From contig JACPVB010000043.1 in NCBI GenBank assembly GCA_016191985.1, positions 1 through 15,901 of the forward strand: a stretch of DNA of 15,901 bases, read 5' to 3'. Positions 1 to 7,101 of this stretch are shown here, in pieces (position 1 is the first letter of the stretch; each line of letters begins with the position of its first letter). The notes under the pieces are model-generated. The model saw nothing but the letters and a program-made list of their open reading frames with translations. It ran no database searches and was not told the DNA's origin. Source of the stretch: Chloroflexota bacterium. Its GTDB lineage: Bacteria; Chloroflexota; Anaerolineae; Anaerolineales; Villigracilaceae. The translations under genes and the position numbers were made by a program.

Positions 1-517
1 CGAAAAGATTATCCCGGCCATTTCAGAAATGGGATCGGCGGCGATTCCCCTCCTGTTGGAATTAACCCGCTCAGAAGATGTGGACATCCGCTGGTGGGGG
101 GTGCGCGCCCTTGCCGCTTCGCCTCACACGCGGACCGTGGATCTGATTCCGCTCCTCAGCGACTCAGCGCCGGAAGTGCGTGCCGCCACCGCTCTCGCCC
201 TATGCCATCATCCGCACGAAGATGCAGTCGAAGCATTGATCCAGGCGCTTGCAGATGAAGATGCTCTCACGGCGGGTTTGGCAGGCAATGCCCGCGTGAA
301 GATCGGAAAGTCCGCAGTGCCGAGCCTGCTCAAGGTTATGAACGAAGCGCGGCCGGGCATCCGCATAGCCGCGCTGCGCACGCTCGCCGAGATCCGCGAT
401 CATCGCGCCATCCCAATCATGATGAAATGTATGAGCGAGGAATCCGCGCTTTTGCAATATTGGGCGCAGGAAGGCTTGGAAAAACTTGGGCTGGATATGG
501 TATATATTAAGCCCTGA
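1..517 (+). CDS. HEAT-repeat protein, 3' part (5' end outside window)
   Basis: The reading frame is open from base 2, so the first internal ATG at 29 is probably not the true start and the gene begins before the window. The visible 171 codons are a run of roughly five alpha-helical HEAT units of about 30 residues. Recurring signatures include IPLL, VRALAAS, VRAATALAL, IRIAALRTLAEI and a terminal YWAQEGLEKLG, the pattern of PBS-lyase/HEAT_2 repeats. Such repeats make a protein-binding solenoid. No catalytic motif, signal peptide or membrane segment is visible, so the partner and function are unknown. The stop lies 14 bases before the LCP gene start, which suggests co-transcription. The HEAT call is firm; a specific function cannot be given. 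Confidence 0.85.
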   Translation, partial: EKIIPAISEMGSAAIPLLLELTRSEDVDIRWWGVRALAASPHTRTVDLIPLLSDSAPEVRAATALALCHHPHEDAVEALIQALADEDALTAGLAGNARVKIGKSAVPSLLKVMNEARPGIRIAALRTLAEIRDHRAIPIMMKCMSEESALLQYWAQEGLEKLGLDMVYIKP

Positions 518-531
518 GGTTTCTGAAAAAA

Positions 532-1995
532 ATGAATAGACTTGAATTCTTGAAAAAAATAAAACTCCCAAAAATTGGCCGTCCCTCCGTGGGACAGATC
601 ATCTTTTGGGGTGTGACAGCCGCATTGAGTATTGCTGTTTACATATTTGCGAAAAACTTCACCCAATGTTTTACTCTCGCCGATTTACCGGGGGATCCCC
701 CCGCCAGTTGCGGGGTTGAACAAACCGGTGAACAATTTAACATTGAAGGCACGCCCATCGCAGCGGACCTGCCTCCCACGCCTGTGGTTATTCCCGAAGT
801 GGAACTTCCCGCATGGGACGGCGCCAGCCGCATCAACATCCTCTTCATCGGCCTGGATGCACGTGACTGGGCGGAGAATCAAGGCCCGCCACGCTCGGAT
901 ACGATGATCCTTTTCACAGTGGACCCAATCACAAAGACAGCCGGCATGTTATCCATTCCGCGTGACTTGTGGGTGAATATCCCCGGCTTTGGTTACAGCC
1001 GCATCAACACGGCCTATTCCAGCGGAGCGGGCGCGAACCTGCCCGGCGGCGGCCCCGGCCTGGCCATGAAAACGGTGGAACAATTGCTGGGTGTGCCGGT
1101 CCATTATTATGCCCAGATCGATTTCCTGACCTTTATTGACATGGTTAATATTCTGGGTTGTATTAAGGTGGTCCCCGAAGAGCGCCTTGTGCTGGACCCA
1201 ATCGGTTCGGGAATGGATCATGTGGTGGTGACCCCCGGCGGTGAGCGCGAGCTCTGCGGCTGGAAGGTGCTGGCCTATGCCCGCACTCGTAAAACCGAAG
1301 GCGGCGACTCAGACCGCTCCAAACGCCAGCAGCAGGTCATCTTTGCCTTGCAGGAAAAAATATTCGACCCGGAAGTTTTCCCGAACCTGATTGCCCAGGC
1401 GCCGACACTTTATACACAATTACAAAACGGTATTCACACCAACATGCCCTTGGAGGATGTGCTCAAGCTGGCCGTGCTTGGCAGGGACATTTCTCGTGAC
1501 AACATCAATACCGGCGTGATCGACACCAGCATGGTTACGTTTGATAACACCACCCTCAACGGCGAAGCGGCCAGCGTGATGAAACCCATCGCGGACAAAA
1601 TCCGCGTGCTGCGGGATGAGATATTCACCACCACTGGGGCGCTCAGCCCCGTGGCAGTTCCCTACGGCAATACAGATGTCAATCTGATTACGCAAGCCAT
1701 GCGTGACGAGGGCGCTCGAGTCCGCATTATGGACGGCACCTTCACCCCCGGCCTCGACCAGCGCGCGGGTTCATTCTTCCAATCCTACGGCATGAATGTG
1801 ACGGAGGTGGCCGCGTCCCCGGAAGTATACGGTCAAACCGTCATCATCGTGTATGGTCCCAAACTCTACACCATCCGATGGATGCAAAGCGTTTTTGGCA
1901 TCGCCAACCGTCGTGTTGTCTTTAGCCCCGACCCAGCTTCCACAGTGGATATCGAAATACGGCTCGGCTCGGATATTGCCGTAAGTATTCCATAA
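532..1995 (+). CDS. LytR-CpsA-Psr (LCP) family protein with C-terminal LytR_C domain
   Basis: 487 residues. LCP enzymes transfer lipid-linked glycopolymers to the cell wall on the outer face of the membrane. A short basic N-terminus is followed by one membrane segment at about residues 22-42 and a Pro-rich linker to about 95. The LCP domain at about 100-285 carries RINILFIGLD, the acidic RSDTM site (D123), SIPRDLWV with R144, and the late Arg motif R251-R253 leading to DRSKRQQQ at 261-268, which normally binds the polyprenyl pyrophosphate. A LytR_C domain spans about 393-484. All key charged residues are present, so it should be active. The start has only a weak GAGG 12 bases upstream, overlapping the HEAT gene stop. 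A strong bidirectional terminator lies 90 bases past the stop. The acceptor polymer cannot be told from sequence. Confidence 0.92.
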   Translation: MNRLEFLKKIKLPKIGRPSVGQIIFWGVTAALSIAVYIFAKNFTQCFTLADLPGDPPASCGVEQTGEQFNIEGTPIAADLPPTPVVIPEVELPAWDGASRINILFIGLDARDWAENQGPPRSDTMILFTVDPITKTAGMLSIPRDLWVNIPGFGYSRINTAYSSGAGANLPGGGPGLAMKTVEQLLGVPVHYYAQIDFLTFIDMVNILGCIKVVPEERLVLDPIGSGMDHVVVTPGGERELCGWKVLAYARTRKTEGGDSDRSKRQQQVIFALQEKIFDPEVFPNLIAQAPTLYTQLQNGIHTNMPLEDVLKLAVLGRDISRDNINTGVIDTSMVTFDNTTLNGEAASVMKPIADKIRVLRDEIFTTTGALSPVAVPYGNTDVNLITQAMRDEGARVRIMDGTFTPGLDQRAGSFFQSYGMNVTEVAASPEVYGQTVIIVYGPKLYTIRWMQSVFGIANRRVVFSPDPASTVDIEIRLGSDIAVSIP

Positions 1996-2001
1996 CAAAA
2001 A

Positions 2002-2061
2002 GTAGGGACACAGCGAAGCGATCCAGGATTTTGACGATCAAACGCCCCGCTGTGTCCCTAC
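2002..2061. repeat. Palindromic intergenic repeat (14-bp inverted arms)
   Basis: GTAGGGACACAGCG at 2002-2015 and its exact reverse complement at 2048-2061 enclose a 32-base centre. It starts six bases after the LCP stop codon and precedes the rho-independent terminator. It resembles a REP-type element rather than a terminator, since no T-tract follows. Whether it recurs in the genome cannot be seen here. Confidence 0.7.
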
Positions 2062-2086
2062 AAATCTTTATCCAAAATTGAGTTTT

Positions 2087-2129
2087 CAAAAAGACATCCC
2101 CTTCATTTTGCGAAGGGGATGTCTTTTTG
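2087..2129. terminator. Bidirectional rho-independent terminator
   Basis: A perfect 18-bp stem (2087-2104 with 2112-2129) closes a 7-base loop, with an A-run on the left and a T-run on the right. It sits between the convergent LCP gene and DUF4870 gene and can serve both. Its right edge lies 3 bases from the stop codon of the leftward gene. Confidence 0.92.
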
Positions 2130-2132
2130 TTT

Positions 2133-2567
2133 TCAGCCGGTCAATGTATTTCTCACCCAATCACCGATGAGCCAGTATTTGAAATCCTGTCCCTGGCTGG
2201 ACTGAACGCCACCGTAGACTCCATATCCCAACGCCACCAAAGGCATGGCGCTGATAATACAGGCAATAGGCATGCACAGAATGCCGATGACAAAAGCGCT
2301 TAATACGCCGGTGATCGCCCAGGCAATCCCCGCCAACACACCGCCGCCGACCCACCAAATAAGCTGGAAGATCAGTCCCTGCAAAGATTGGTAGGCAACA
2401 TAGCGTGAACGGTCTTTGTAGACCATATAAATCGCCAAAGGCACAACCGGCCCCAAAACACCCGAGACCAAATTCACCAACACGCCCAAATGAGCGATCA
2501 TCGCCCACTGACGTTCTTCATCTGGGGTCAACGGCATGGGCTGGGATGGAGGCATTTGTTCGTTCAT
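2133..2567 (-). CDS. DUF4870 (Tic20-like) membrane protein, paralogue 1
   Basis: 144 residues from the preferred ATG at 2567. A GTG one codon upstream (2570) is possible but sits too close to the AGGAGA ribosome-binding site; the ATG has normal spacing. A short Pro/Met-rich N-terminus leads to EERQWAMIAHLGVLVN, a membrane segment, the cytoplasmic YKDRSRYVAYQSLQGLIFQ motif, two further hydrophobic segments, and the closing GQDFKYWLIGDWVRN. This layout is that of DUF4870/Tic20-like small membrane proteins, whose biochemical role is unsettled. A second family member lies 390 bases upstream in the same direction, with the same QSL and GQD landmarks. A plausible promoter is at 2628-2658. Confidence 0.85.
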   Translation of the reverse strand: MNEQMPPSQPMPLTPDEERQWAMIAHLGVLVNLVSGVLGPVVPLAIYMVYKDRSRYVAYQSLQGLIFQLIWWVGGGVLAGIAWAITGVLSAFVIGILCMPIACIISAMPLVALGYGVYGGVQSSQGQDFKYWLIGDWVRNTLTG

Positions 2568-2627
2568 CACATTCTCCTTTTATGAACCAATGGTATTTAA
2601 AAATTTTGTGCAGTGTACGGCGAGTCT

Positions 2628-2658
2628 ATCATAATCAACTTGCCAGACGCAGTGCCAA
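2628..2658 (-). promoter_or_regulatory. Candidate promoter for DUF4870 paralogue 1
   Basis: Read on the minus strand, a TTGGCA -35 box (2653-2658) is followed after 19 bases by TATGAT (2628-2633); a GATTAT -10 at 16-base spacing is an alternative. It lies about 60 bases upstream of the start codon. Both spacings are slightly off the ideal 17, so support is moderate. Confidence 0.4.
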
Positions 2659-2712
2659 TCCCGAAGGCGGCGTGTTGATGGTTCAACAAAGAAAATGCGC
2701 TAACTTCCGTAC

Positions 2713-2752
2713 CGCAAGATTTATCTTGCGAGTGGCAAATTTGCCACAAGAT
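2713..2752. repeat. Adjacent palindromes in the DUF4870 gap
   Basis: CGCAAGAT-TT-ATCTTGCG (2713-2730) is followed at once by GTGGCAAATTTGCCAC (2732-2747). The ATCTT of the first can also pair with AAGAT at 2748-2752, so two exclusive folds exist. It looks REP-like. The gene-free stretch 2571-2956 contains this, the element at 2827-2910, one candidate promoter and one terminator; I see no gene in it. Confidence 0.6.
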
Positions 2753-2826
2753 GCAGAGGCAACGTGATGGTTTTTAAGAGCTTAATGCCGTAACTCATTT
2801 TCAAAGTACATATCACACTCCCGAAA

Positions 2827-2910
2827 GGTCTCGGATGCTGGCGTAGAGACCCTTCGCGGAGTTTACACTGAGCCTGTCGAAGTGCTCAGGGTGACATGGT
2901 TGCGGTAAAC
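2827..2910. repeat. Nested inverted-repeat element in the DUF4870 gap
   Basis: Three stems can be seen: GGTCTC (2827-2832) with GAGACC (2846-2851); CTGAGC (2868-2873) with GCTCAG (2884-2889); and an outer GTTTAC (2861-2866) with GTAAAC (2905-2910). The core resembles short intergenic palindromes dispersed in environmental Chloroflexota genomes, from memory only. No open frame crosses it convincingly. Confidence 0.5.
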
Positions 2911-2942
2911 AAAAAGACTCGCGCTTGACCGCGAGTCTTTTT
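2911..2942. terminator. Rho-independent terminator for DUF4870 paralogue 2
   Basis: A 13-bp perfect stem (2911-2923 with 2930-2942) with a 6-base loop lies 14 bases beyond the leftward stop codon. On the minus strand the stem ends in a T-run. It is A/T-flanked on both sides, so it could work in either direction. Confidence 0.88.
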
Positions 2943-2956
2943 TGAAGCGGAAAAAA

Positions 2957-3268
2957 TTATGCCCAGCCCTGATTGCGAATGAAATCGCTGATCATCGGGA
3001 CTCGCACGTCCTGTCCCTGATAGGCCTGATATGCCCACCAGAACAAAACCAGGAAGAGGATGCTGCCGCAGCCGAAGGTGACTGTGGCAAGGATGGACAA
3101 CACAACAGTGGCGACAAGGGATTGTACAGCGTTGAATTTTATGTACGGACGATTTTTCTTATCTTCCATGAAAAGAACAACGATAGCGATAATCGGGAAA
3201 ACGTACCCCAGCATCGCCCAAAGTTTGTCGTCGCTGGTGATTTCAGGATTCATCGATTCTTGAGACAT
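2957..3268 (-). CDS. DUF4870 (Tic20-like) membrane protein, paralogue 2
   Basis: 103 residues. The start ATG follows a near-perfect GGAGGAAT ribosome-binding site at about 8 bases. Layout: DDKLWAMLGYVFPIIAIVVLF (first membrane segment), then KKNRPYIKFNAVQSL (the cytoplasmic family motif), a second and third hydrophobic stretch to about residue 80, and the closing GQDVRVPMISDFIRN. It is shorter than its neighbour and has only a short N-terminal tail. The landmarks Y-I-K-F-N-A-x-Q-S-L and G-Q-D match DUF4870. It is divergent from fmt and has its own promoter (3312-3340) and terminator (2911-2942), so it is probably a single-gene unit. Confidence 0.86.
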   Translation of the reverse strand: MSQESMNPEITSDDKLWAMLGYVFPIIAIVVLFMEDKKNRPYIKFNAVQSLVATVVLSILATVTFGCGSILFLVLFWWAYQAYQGQDVRVPMISDFIRNQGWA

Positions 3269-3311
3269 GATTTATTCCTCCGAATAAGTTGGTTGGGTTT
3301 GGATATGCAGT

Positions 3312-3340
3312 ATTTTACAGCCTTTCAACACAAAACGCAA
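3312..3340 (-). promoter_or_regulatory. Promoter of DUF4870 paralogue 2
   Basis: On the minus strand TTGCGT (3335-3340) and TAAAAT (3312-3317) are separated by exactly 17 bases, about 45 bases upstream of the ATG. Good -10 match, fair -35. Confidence 0.6.
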
Positions 3341-3379
3341 ACACGTTGGTTCATACTTTGGTACCATGAGGCGGTGCTG

Positions 3380-3388
3380 TGTTAAAAT
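3380..3388 (+). promoter_or_regulatory. Extended -10 box of fmt, placed for a leaderless mRNA
   Basis: TG-T-TAAAAT is a good extended -10 element. It ends only six bases before the fmt ATG at 3395, so the predicted transcription start falls on or next to the A of the start codon. No Shine-Dalgarno sequence is present between them, which agrees with a leaderless transcript. Confidence 0.55.
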
Positions 3389-3394
3389 TTCAAC

Positions 3395-4312
3395 ATGTCC
3401 ACCAACATTGTCTTCATGGGGTCCCCTGATTTTGCCCTGCCCACATTGCGTTTGCTTGCGCAACATCACCATGTCGTTGGTGTGGTCACCCAGCCAGACC
3501 GTGCCTCCGGGCGCGGACGTGAATTGAAAGCGCCTCCTGTCAAAACCCTGGCGCTTGAGTTGAACATCCCCGTGATGCAGCCGCTGAAATTGCGCGAACC
3601 CGAAGCCATGCAAAAACTCCGGGAATGGAATCCAGATTTGATCGTGGTTGCGGCGTTTGGTCAAATTTTAAAAAAGGATGTTTTGGACCTTCCCCAACAT
3701 GGCTGCATCAACGTTCACGCATCGCTTCTGCCGCGCTGGCGGGGAGCGGCTCCCATCAATGCCGCCATTCTCGCCGGGGATGAAGAGACCGGCGTCACCA
3801 TCATGAAGATGGATGTGGGCCTGGATACCGGCCCCATGCTTGCGATGAAAAGCATCCGCATCCGCCGGGACGATACAACTGGCTCCGTTTTACAGACATT
3901 ATCCACGCTGGGAGCGAATCTCCTCCTCGAAACCCTGCCTGATTATCTGACTGGAAAACTGATACCGACTCCGCAGCCCGAAGAAGGCGCAACCTACGCG
4001 CCCATGCTAAAAAAACAGGATGGCCTGTTGGATTTCACCTATCCCGCCCTTGAGTTGGAGCGGCGCGTGCGCGCCATGAATCCGTGGCCGGGGGCGTGGT
4101 TCGAATGGAATGGAAATGTTCTCAAGGTGGCGCGCGCCTCTGTCAGCGAGGGGAAAGGCTTGGGAATCGGAAGCAGGTTCACGGTCGAAGGAAGACCCGC
4201 CATCATGTCTGCGGATGGGGCATTGGTTTTGGAGGAAGTCCAACCTGCGGGCAAGAAGATCATGCCGGGGAAGTCTTTTCTCTCCGGTGCAAGGGATTGG
4301 GAATCTTCGTAG
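3395..4312 (+). CDS. fmt: Methionyl-tRNA formyltransferase
   Basis: 305 residues, normal for the family. It formylates the methionine on initiator tRNA using 10-formyl-tetrahydrofolate, in the cytoplasm. The N-terminal formyltransferase fold (about 1-180) starts with IVFMGSPDFALPTL. The catalytic triad is present at the classical positions: N106 and H108 in INVHASLLPRWRGAAPI, and D144 in MDVGLDTGPML. The C-terminal tRNA-binding domain (about 205-300) has the family signature VRAMNPWPGAWF. There is no ribosome-binding site before the ATG; the extended -10 box six bases upstream suggests leaderless translation. The usual neighbour def (peptide deformylase) is not next to it. The aquaporin gene starts 52 bases downstream with no clear terminator between, so some read-through is possible. 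Confidence 0.97.
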   Translation: MSTNIVFMGSPDFALPTLRLLAQHHHVVGVVTQPDRASGRGRELKAPPVKTLALELNIPVMQPLKLREPEAMQKLREWNPDLIVVAAFGQILKKDVLDLPQHGCINVHASLLPRWRGAAPINAAILAGDEETGVTIMKMDVGLDTGPMLAMKSIRIRRDDTTGSVLQTLSTLGANLLLETLPDYLTGKLIPTPQPEEGATYAPMLKKQDGLLDFTYPALELERRVRAMNPWPGAWFEWNGNVLKVARASVSEGKGLGIGSRFTVEGRPAIMSADGALVLEEVQPAGKKIMPGKSFLSGARDWESS

Positions 4313-4364
4313 CGTATCGAGACTAAAGGGGTTTTATCTTAAAAATAAACCCATTGGAGAAAAT

Positions 4365-5123
4365 ATGTTTAACTCAAAAGTATTTGTTGCGGAATTTATC
4401 GGCACGTTTGCGCTGGTATTCATTGGCGCGGGCGCTGGCATGGTGGGCGCGGGGCTGGTGGGCATTGCGCTCGCACACGGGTTTACGCTGGCGGTGTTTG
4501 TCTACGCCTATGGACATATCTCCGGCACACACGTGAACCCGGCGGTGACGTTTGCGCTGGCGTTGAATCAAACTGTAAAATGGGGGCAGGCCGTTTTTTA
4601 CTGGATCGCGCAGTTTGCCGGCGCGATTTTGGCGGCCCTGTTACTGCAAGCCATTGCAACCTCGGTCGGCGGAAATGTTCAAGGCGCTGCGACGAACGGC
4701 GTGTTGACAGAGTCCCAGCCGATCTTTGCCATGGTGGTTGAAGCTGTGTTGACCTTCTTCCTTGTGAATACGGTGCTGCATACGGCGGTGGCTGGTAATG
4801 GCGGCAAATTTGCAGGCTGGGCCATCGGCACCACGTTGACATTTGCCATCCTGGCTGGTGGCGCGCTTACAGGAGCTTCCTTGAACCCTGCGCGCACGCT
4901 GGGACCTGCCATTTTCACCGAGCCGGGTTTTAAAAATGTTTATACGTACGTCATCTATGTTTTTGGTCCACTGATCGGCGCTACGCTGGCGGTTTTGGTT
5001 TTTAATTTCCTCAATGGCGTGGACGAAGAAATTGAAGAGTTTGAAGAGCCTGAACCGGTTGTAGTGGAAGAGACCCCGGTTAAAGCGAAGAAGGCCGCCC
5101 CCCGCAAGACTGCGAAGAAATAA
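4365..5123 (+). CDS. Aquaporin / MIP family channel with TIP-like filter
   Basis: 252 residues. The start ATG at 4365 has GGAGA six bases upstream and matches the family N-terminus (AEFIGTFALVFIGAG); an open frame extending back to 4110 overlaps fmt and is not coding. Six membrane segments and two half-helices carry the NPA motifs at 58-60 (GTHVNPAVTFAL) and 174-176 (ASLNPARTLGPA). By alignment in memory with E. coli AqpZ, the aromatic/arginine filter is H38, I162, A171 and R177. This is unlike AqpZ (F-H-T-R) or GlpF and like plant tonoplast TIPs (H-I-A/G-R/V), which pass water, ammonia and some small solutes. Residues about 220-252 form a charged tail: acidic Glu-rich, then a Lys/Ala/Pro stretch. 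Glycerol transport is possible because glpK and glpD lie downstream, but prfC and a terminator intervene. Confidence 0.93.
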   Translation: MFNSKVFVAEFIGTFALVFIGAGAGMVGAGLVGIALAHGFTLAVFVYAYGHISGTHVNPAVTFALALNQTVKWGQAVFYWIAQFAGAILAALLLQAIATSVGGNVQGAATNGVLTESQPIFAMVVEAVLTFFLVNTVLHTAVAGNGGKFAGWAIGTTLTFAILAGGALTGASLNPARTLGPAIFTEPGFKNVYTYVIYVFGPLIGATLAVLVFNFLNGVDEEIEEFEEPEPVVVEETPVKAKKAAPRKTAKK

Positions 5124-5167
5124 AAAGACGGCTCTATAGGATTTACCGTGATTAAACCTTTTTGGGA

Positions 5168-5241
5168 CACGGATTGGATGGACAACACGGGACAAGAACG
5201 GATTTAAAAAAGGCTTTTCCGTAATTTCCGTGTTATCCGTG
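5168..5241. repeat. Period-9 degenerate tandem array with inverted arms
   Basis: The left arm (5168-5203) is four nonamers of the form CACGGANNN, for example CACGGATTG and CACGGGACA. The right arm (5215-5241) is three nonamers on the opposite strand, for example TTATCCGTG and ATTTCCGTG, whose complements are CACGGATAA and CACGGAAAT. The arms are inverted around an A/T-rich centre. The array sits in the gap between the aquaporin gene and prfC. Confidence 0.7.
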
Positions 5242-5312
5242 TACCAGCGAAGCAGTCCTGTGGACAAGAATCACGGCAACTCTTAAAGACCCAAAAAAAC
5301 CTGGTTGTAATT

Positions 5313-5345
5313 GCAGACCTCGCAAATTTGCGAGGTCTGCTTTTT
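5313..5345 (+). terminator. Rho-independent terminator after the aquaporin gene
   Basis: A 28-base perfect palindrome (5313-5340) with an AAATTT centre is followed directly by TTTTT. It separates the aquaporin gene from the prfC promoter. Confidence 0.88.
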
Positions 5346-5359
5346 ATTGTAAAAAATTA

Positions 5360-5368
5360 TGCTAAAAT
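5360..5368 (+). promoter_or_regulatory. Extended -10 box of prfC
   Basis: TG-C-TAAAAT lies 15 bases after the terminator T-run and 31 bases before the prfC ATG. No good -35 hexamer is visible, as is usual for extended -10 promoters. Confidence 0.5.
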
Positions 5369-5399
5369 GTACGGCCTTTGTTGATCTTCGGAGAAAATT

Positions 5400-7016
5400 A
5401 TGCAGGATGCAATTTCAATTGTCAATCAAAATACTTCCATCGGCGAGGCGATATCCGCCCGCCGGACGTTTGCCATTATCTCTCACCCGGATGCGGGGAA
5501 AACGACTTTAACCGAAAAGCTGCTTTTATACGGCAATGCCATTGAGTTGGCGGGGAATGTGCGCGCGCGCAAGAATCAACGTGCCACCACATCCGACTGG
5601 ATGGAAATGGAACGCGAGCGCGGGATCTCGATCACATCCACGATTTTGCAATTCCCGTATCAGGGGCATATCATCAATCTGCTGGATACTCCCGGCCATC
5701 AGGATTTTTCCGAAGACACGTATCGGACTTTGTCTGCGGTGGACTGTGCCGTGATGGTGATGGACGGGGCCAAAGGCATCGAGCCGCAAACTCTGAAATT
5801 ATTTGAGGTCTGCCGCAAGCGTGGCATTCCCATTTTTACGTTCATTAACAAAATGGACCGGCCCGCACGTGACCCGTTGGATTTGCTGGATGAGATCAAG
5901 AAGGTGCTGGGGATGGAACCCGTCCCCATGAATTGGCCGGTGGGGGATGGCCCAAATTTCCAGGGCGTGTATGACCGTGAGGCCAAAGGCGTTTATTTAT
6001 TTGAACGTACCGAGCGCAACGAGCGCATGGCTCCCGAGGTTTTCCTGCCCTTGGAAGATCTTGTAAAAAATGGCATTTTGTCCGAGGCACGCCACAAGGA
6101 ATTGACAGAAAGCATTCATTTGTTGGATGAAGTAGGCGTTCTCTTTGACCATGAAAAGGTGTTGAAGGAAGAGCAGACGCCGGTCTTCTTTGGCAGCGCG
6201 GTTACAAATTTCGGTGTGCGTTTGTTTTTGGATGCCTTCGTGAGATATGCGCCTGTTCCTCAGCCTTATGTGAGTGATGCGGGAGAAATTTCTCCTGAGA
6301 CCCCTGAGTTTTCGGGCTTTGTCTTCAAAATTCAAGCCAATATGAATCCCAAACACCGTGACAGTGTGGCCTTCCTGCGGATTTGTTCAGGACGTTTTGA
6401 ACGCGGCATGGACCTGGTCCACGCGCAGAGCGGAAAGATGATGCGGTTGCTACGTCCATACAAGCCGTTTGCGAATGAGCGTGAGATCATCGACGAGGCT
6501 TATGCGGGGGATGTGCTGGGGATTCCCAATAACGGTGACTTTGCAATTGGCGATTCGCTGTGCGCGGGGATGCCTGTCCGCTTTGCGTCTCTGCCGCGCT
6601 TTCAGCCCGAGCATTTTGCCCTGCTCCGCAACACGGATTTGAACAAGCAGAAGCAATTTGCAAAGGGACTTTCCCAACTGGAGAGCGAAGGCGCGGTGCA
6701 GGTGATGTACAACATCAACGCCTTCAAACGCGAGCCGATCTTGGCGGTGGTCGGTCAATTGCAGTTTGACGTGGTGCAGGCACGCTTGAAAGCCGAGTAC
6801 AATGTCCCAACCGAGTTGGAGAGATTGCCGCATGTACTCATGCGCTGGATCAAGGGCACGGACAAAGCCATTGAAGAACTTCCGAATCGCAGTGAAGTCA
6901 TCATCGCTCGGGACTCACGGGAGGGCTGGGTTGCGCTCTTTAGCACTCCCTTCTTCTTGAAATATTTTGCTGATAAAAACCCCGATGTGCAGTTTGTAGA
7001 AATATCCGAAAGTTAA
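5400..7016 (+). CDS. prfC: Peptide chain release factor 3 (RF3 GTPase)
   Basis: 538 residues, standard length. RF3 is a cytoplasmic translational GTPase that recycles RF1/RF2 from the ribosome after termination. GTPase motifs are intact: G1 HPDAGKTT (29-36), the switch I region RERGISITS (72-80), G3 DTPGHQDF (96-103) and G4 NKMD (150-153). The sequence GHQDFSEDTYRTL after G3 separates RF3 from EF-G, which has a GHVDF form. Domain II and the C-terminal domain follow; the FARGL-like FAKGLSQLESEGAVQV and VVGQLQFDVVQARLKAEY are typical RF3. The start ATG has CGGAG seven bases upstream. The gene is a single transcription unit: its own extended -10 promoter and a strong terminator immediately after. 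It lies between the aquaporin gene and glpK without a functional link that I can see. Confidence 0.97.
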   Translation: MQDAISIVNQNTSIGEAISARRTFAIISHPDAGKTTLTEKLLLYGNAIELAGNVRARKNQRATTSDWMEMERERGISITSTILQFPYQGHIINLLDTPGHQDFSEDTYRTLSAVDCAVMVMDGAKGIEPQTLKLFEVCRKRGIPIFTFINKMDRPARDPLDLLDEIKKVLGMEPVPMNWPVGDGPNFQGVYDREAKGVYLFERTERNERMAPEVFLPLEDLVKNGILSEARHKELTESIHLLDEVGVLFDHEKVLKEEQTPVFFGSAVTNFGVRLFLDAFVRYAPVPQPYVSDAGEISPETPEFSGFVFKIQANMNPKHRDSVAFLRICSGRFERGMDLVHAQSGKMMRLLRPYKPFANEREIIDEAYAGDVLGIPNNGDFAIGDSLCAGMPVRFASLPRFQPEHFALLRNTDLNKQKQFAKGLSQLESEGAVQVMYNINAFKREPILAVVGQLQFDVVQARLKAEYNVPTELERLPHVLMRWIKGTDKAIEELPNRSEVIIARDSREGWVALFSTPFFLKYFADKNPDVQFVEISES

Positions 7017-7022
7017 GGGTGA

Positions 7023-7053
7023 AAATGGCGATTGATTTCAATCGCCATTTTTT
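7023..7053 (+). terminator. Rho-independent terminator of prfC
   Basis: AAATGGCGATTGA (7023-7035) pairs with its complement at 7038-7050, followed by more T residues. It begins six bases after the prfC stop codon. Confidence 0.9.
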
Positions 7054-7101
7054 ATACCTCCTTCTTGATGGAGGGCCTGTAAATCTTCTAAAAGCTTAAA
7101 C

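Noticed and set aside
2942..3385. 147-codon plus-strand open frame opposite DUF4870 paralogue 2
   Set aside because: The minus-strand frame encodes a clear DUF4870 protein with a strong ribosome-binding site; the plus frame has no recognisable features and is an antisense shadow.
4322..4353. Weak hairpin between fmt and the aquaporin gene as a terminator
   Set aside because: The stem is A/T-rich with a bulge and no T-tract follows on the plus strand, so it is unlikely to stop transcription.
4110..4364. Upstream extension of the aquaporin frame
   Set aside because: It overlaps fmt in another frame, has no family similarity, and the ATG at 4365 has a good ribosome-binding site and the canonical N-terminus.
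3060..5123. A novel operon-like defence or signalling system
   Set aside because: The genes here are fmt, small membrane proteins and an aquaporin with independent signals; no effector, nuclease, sensor or partner pair is present.
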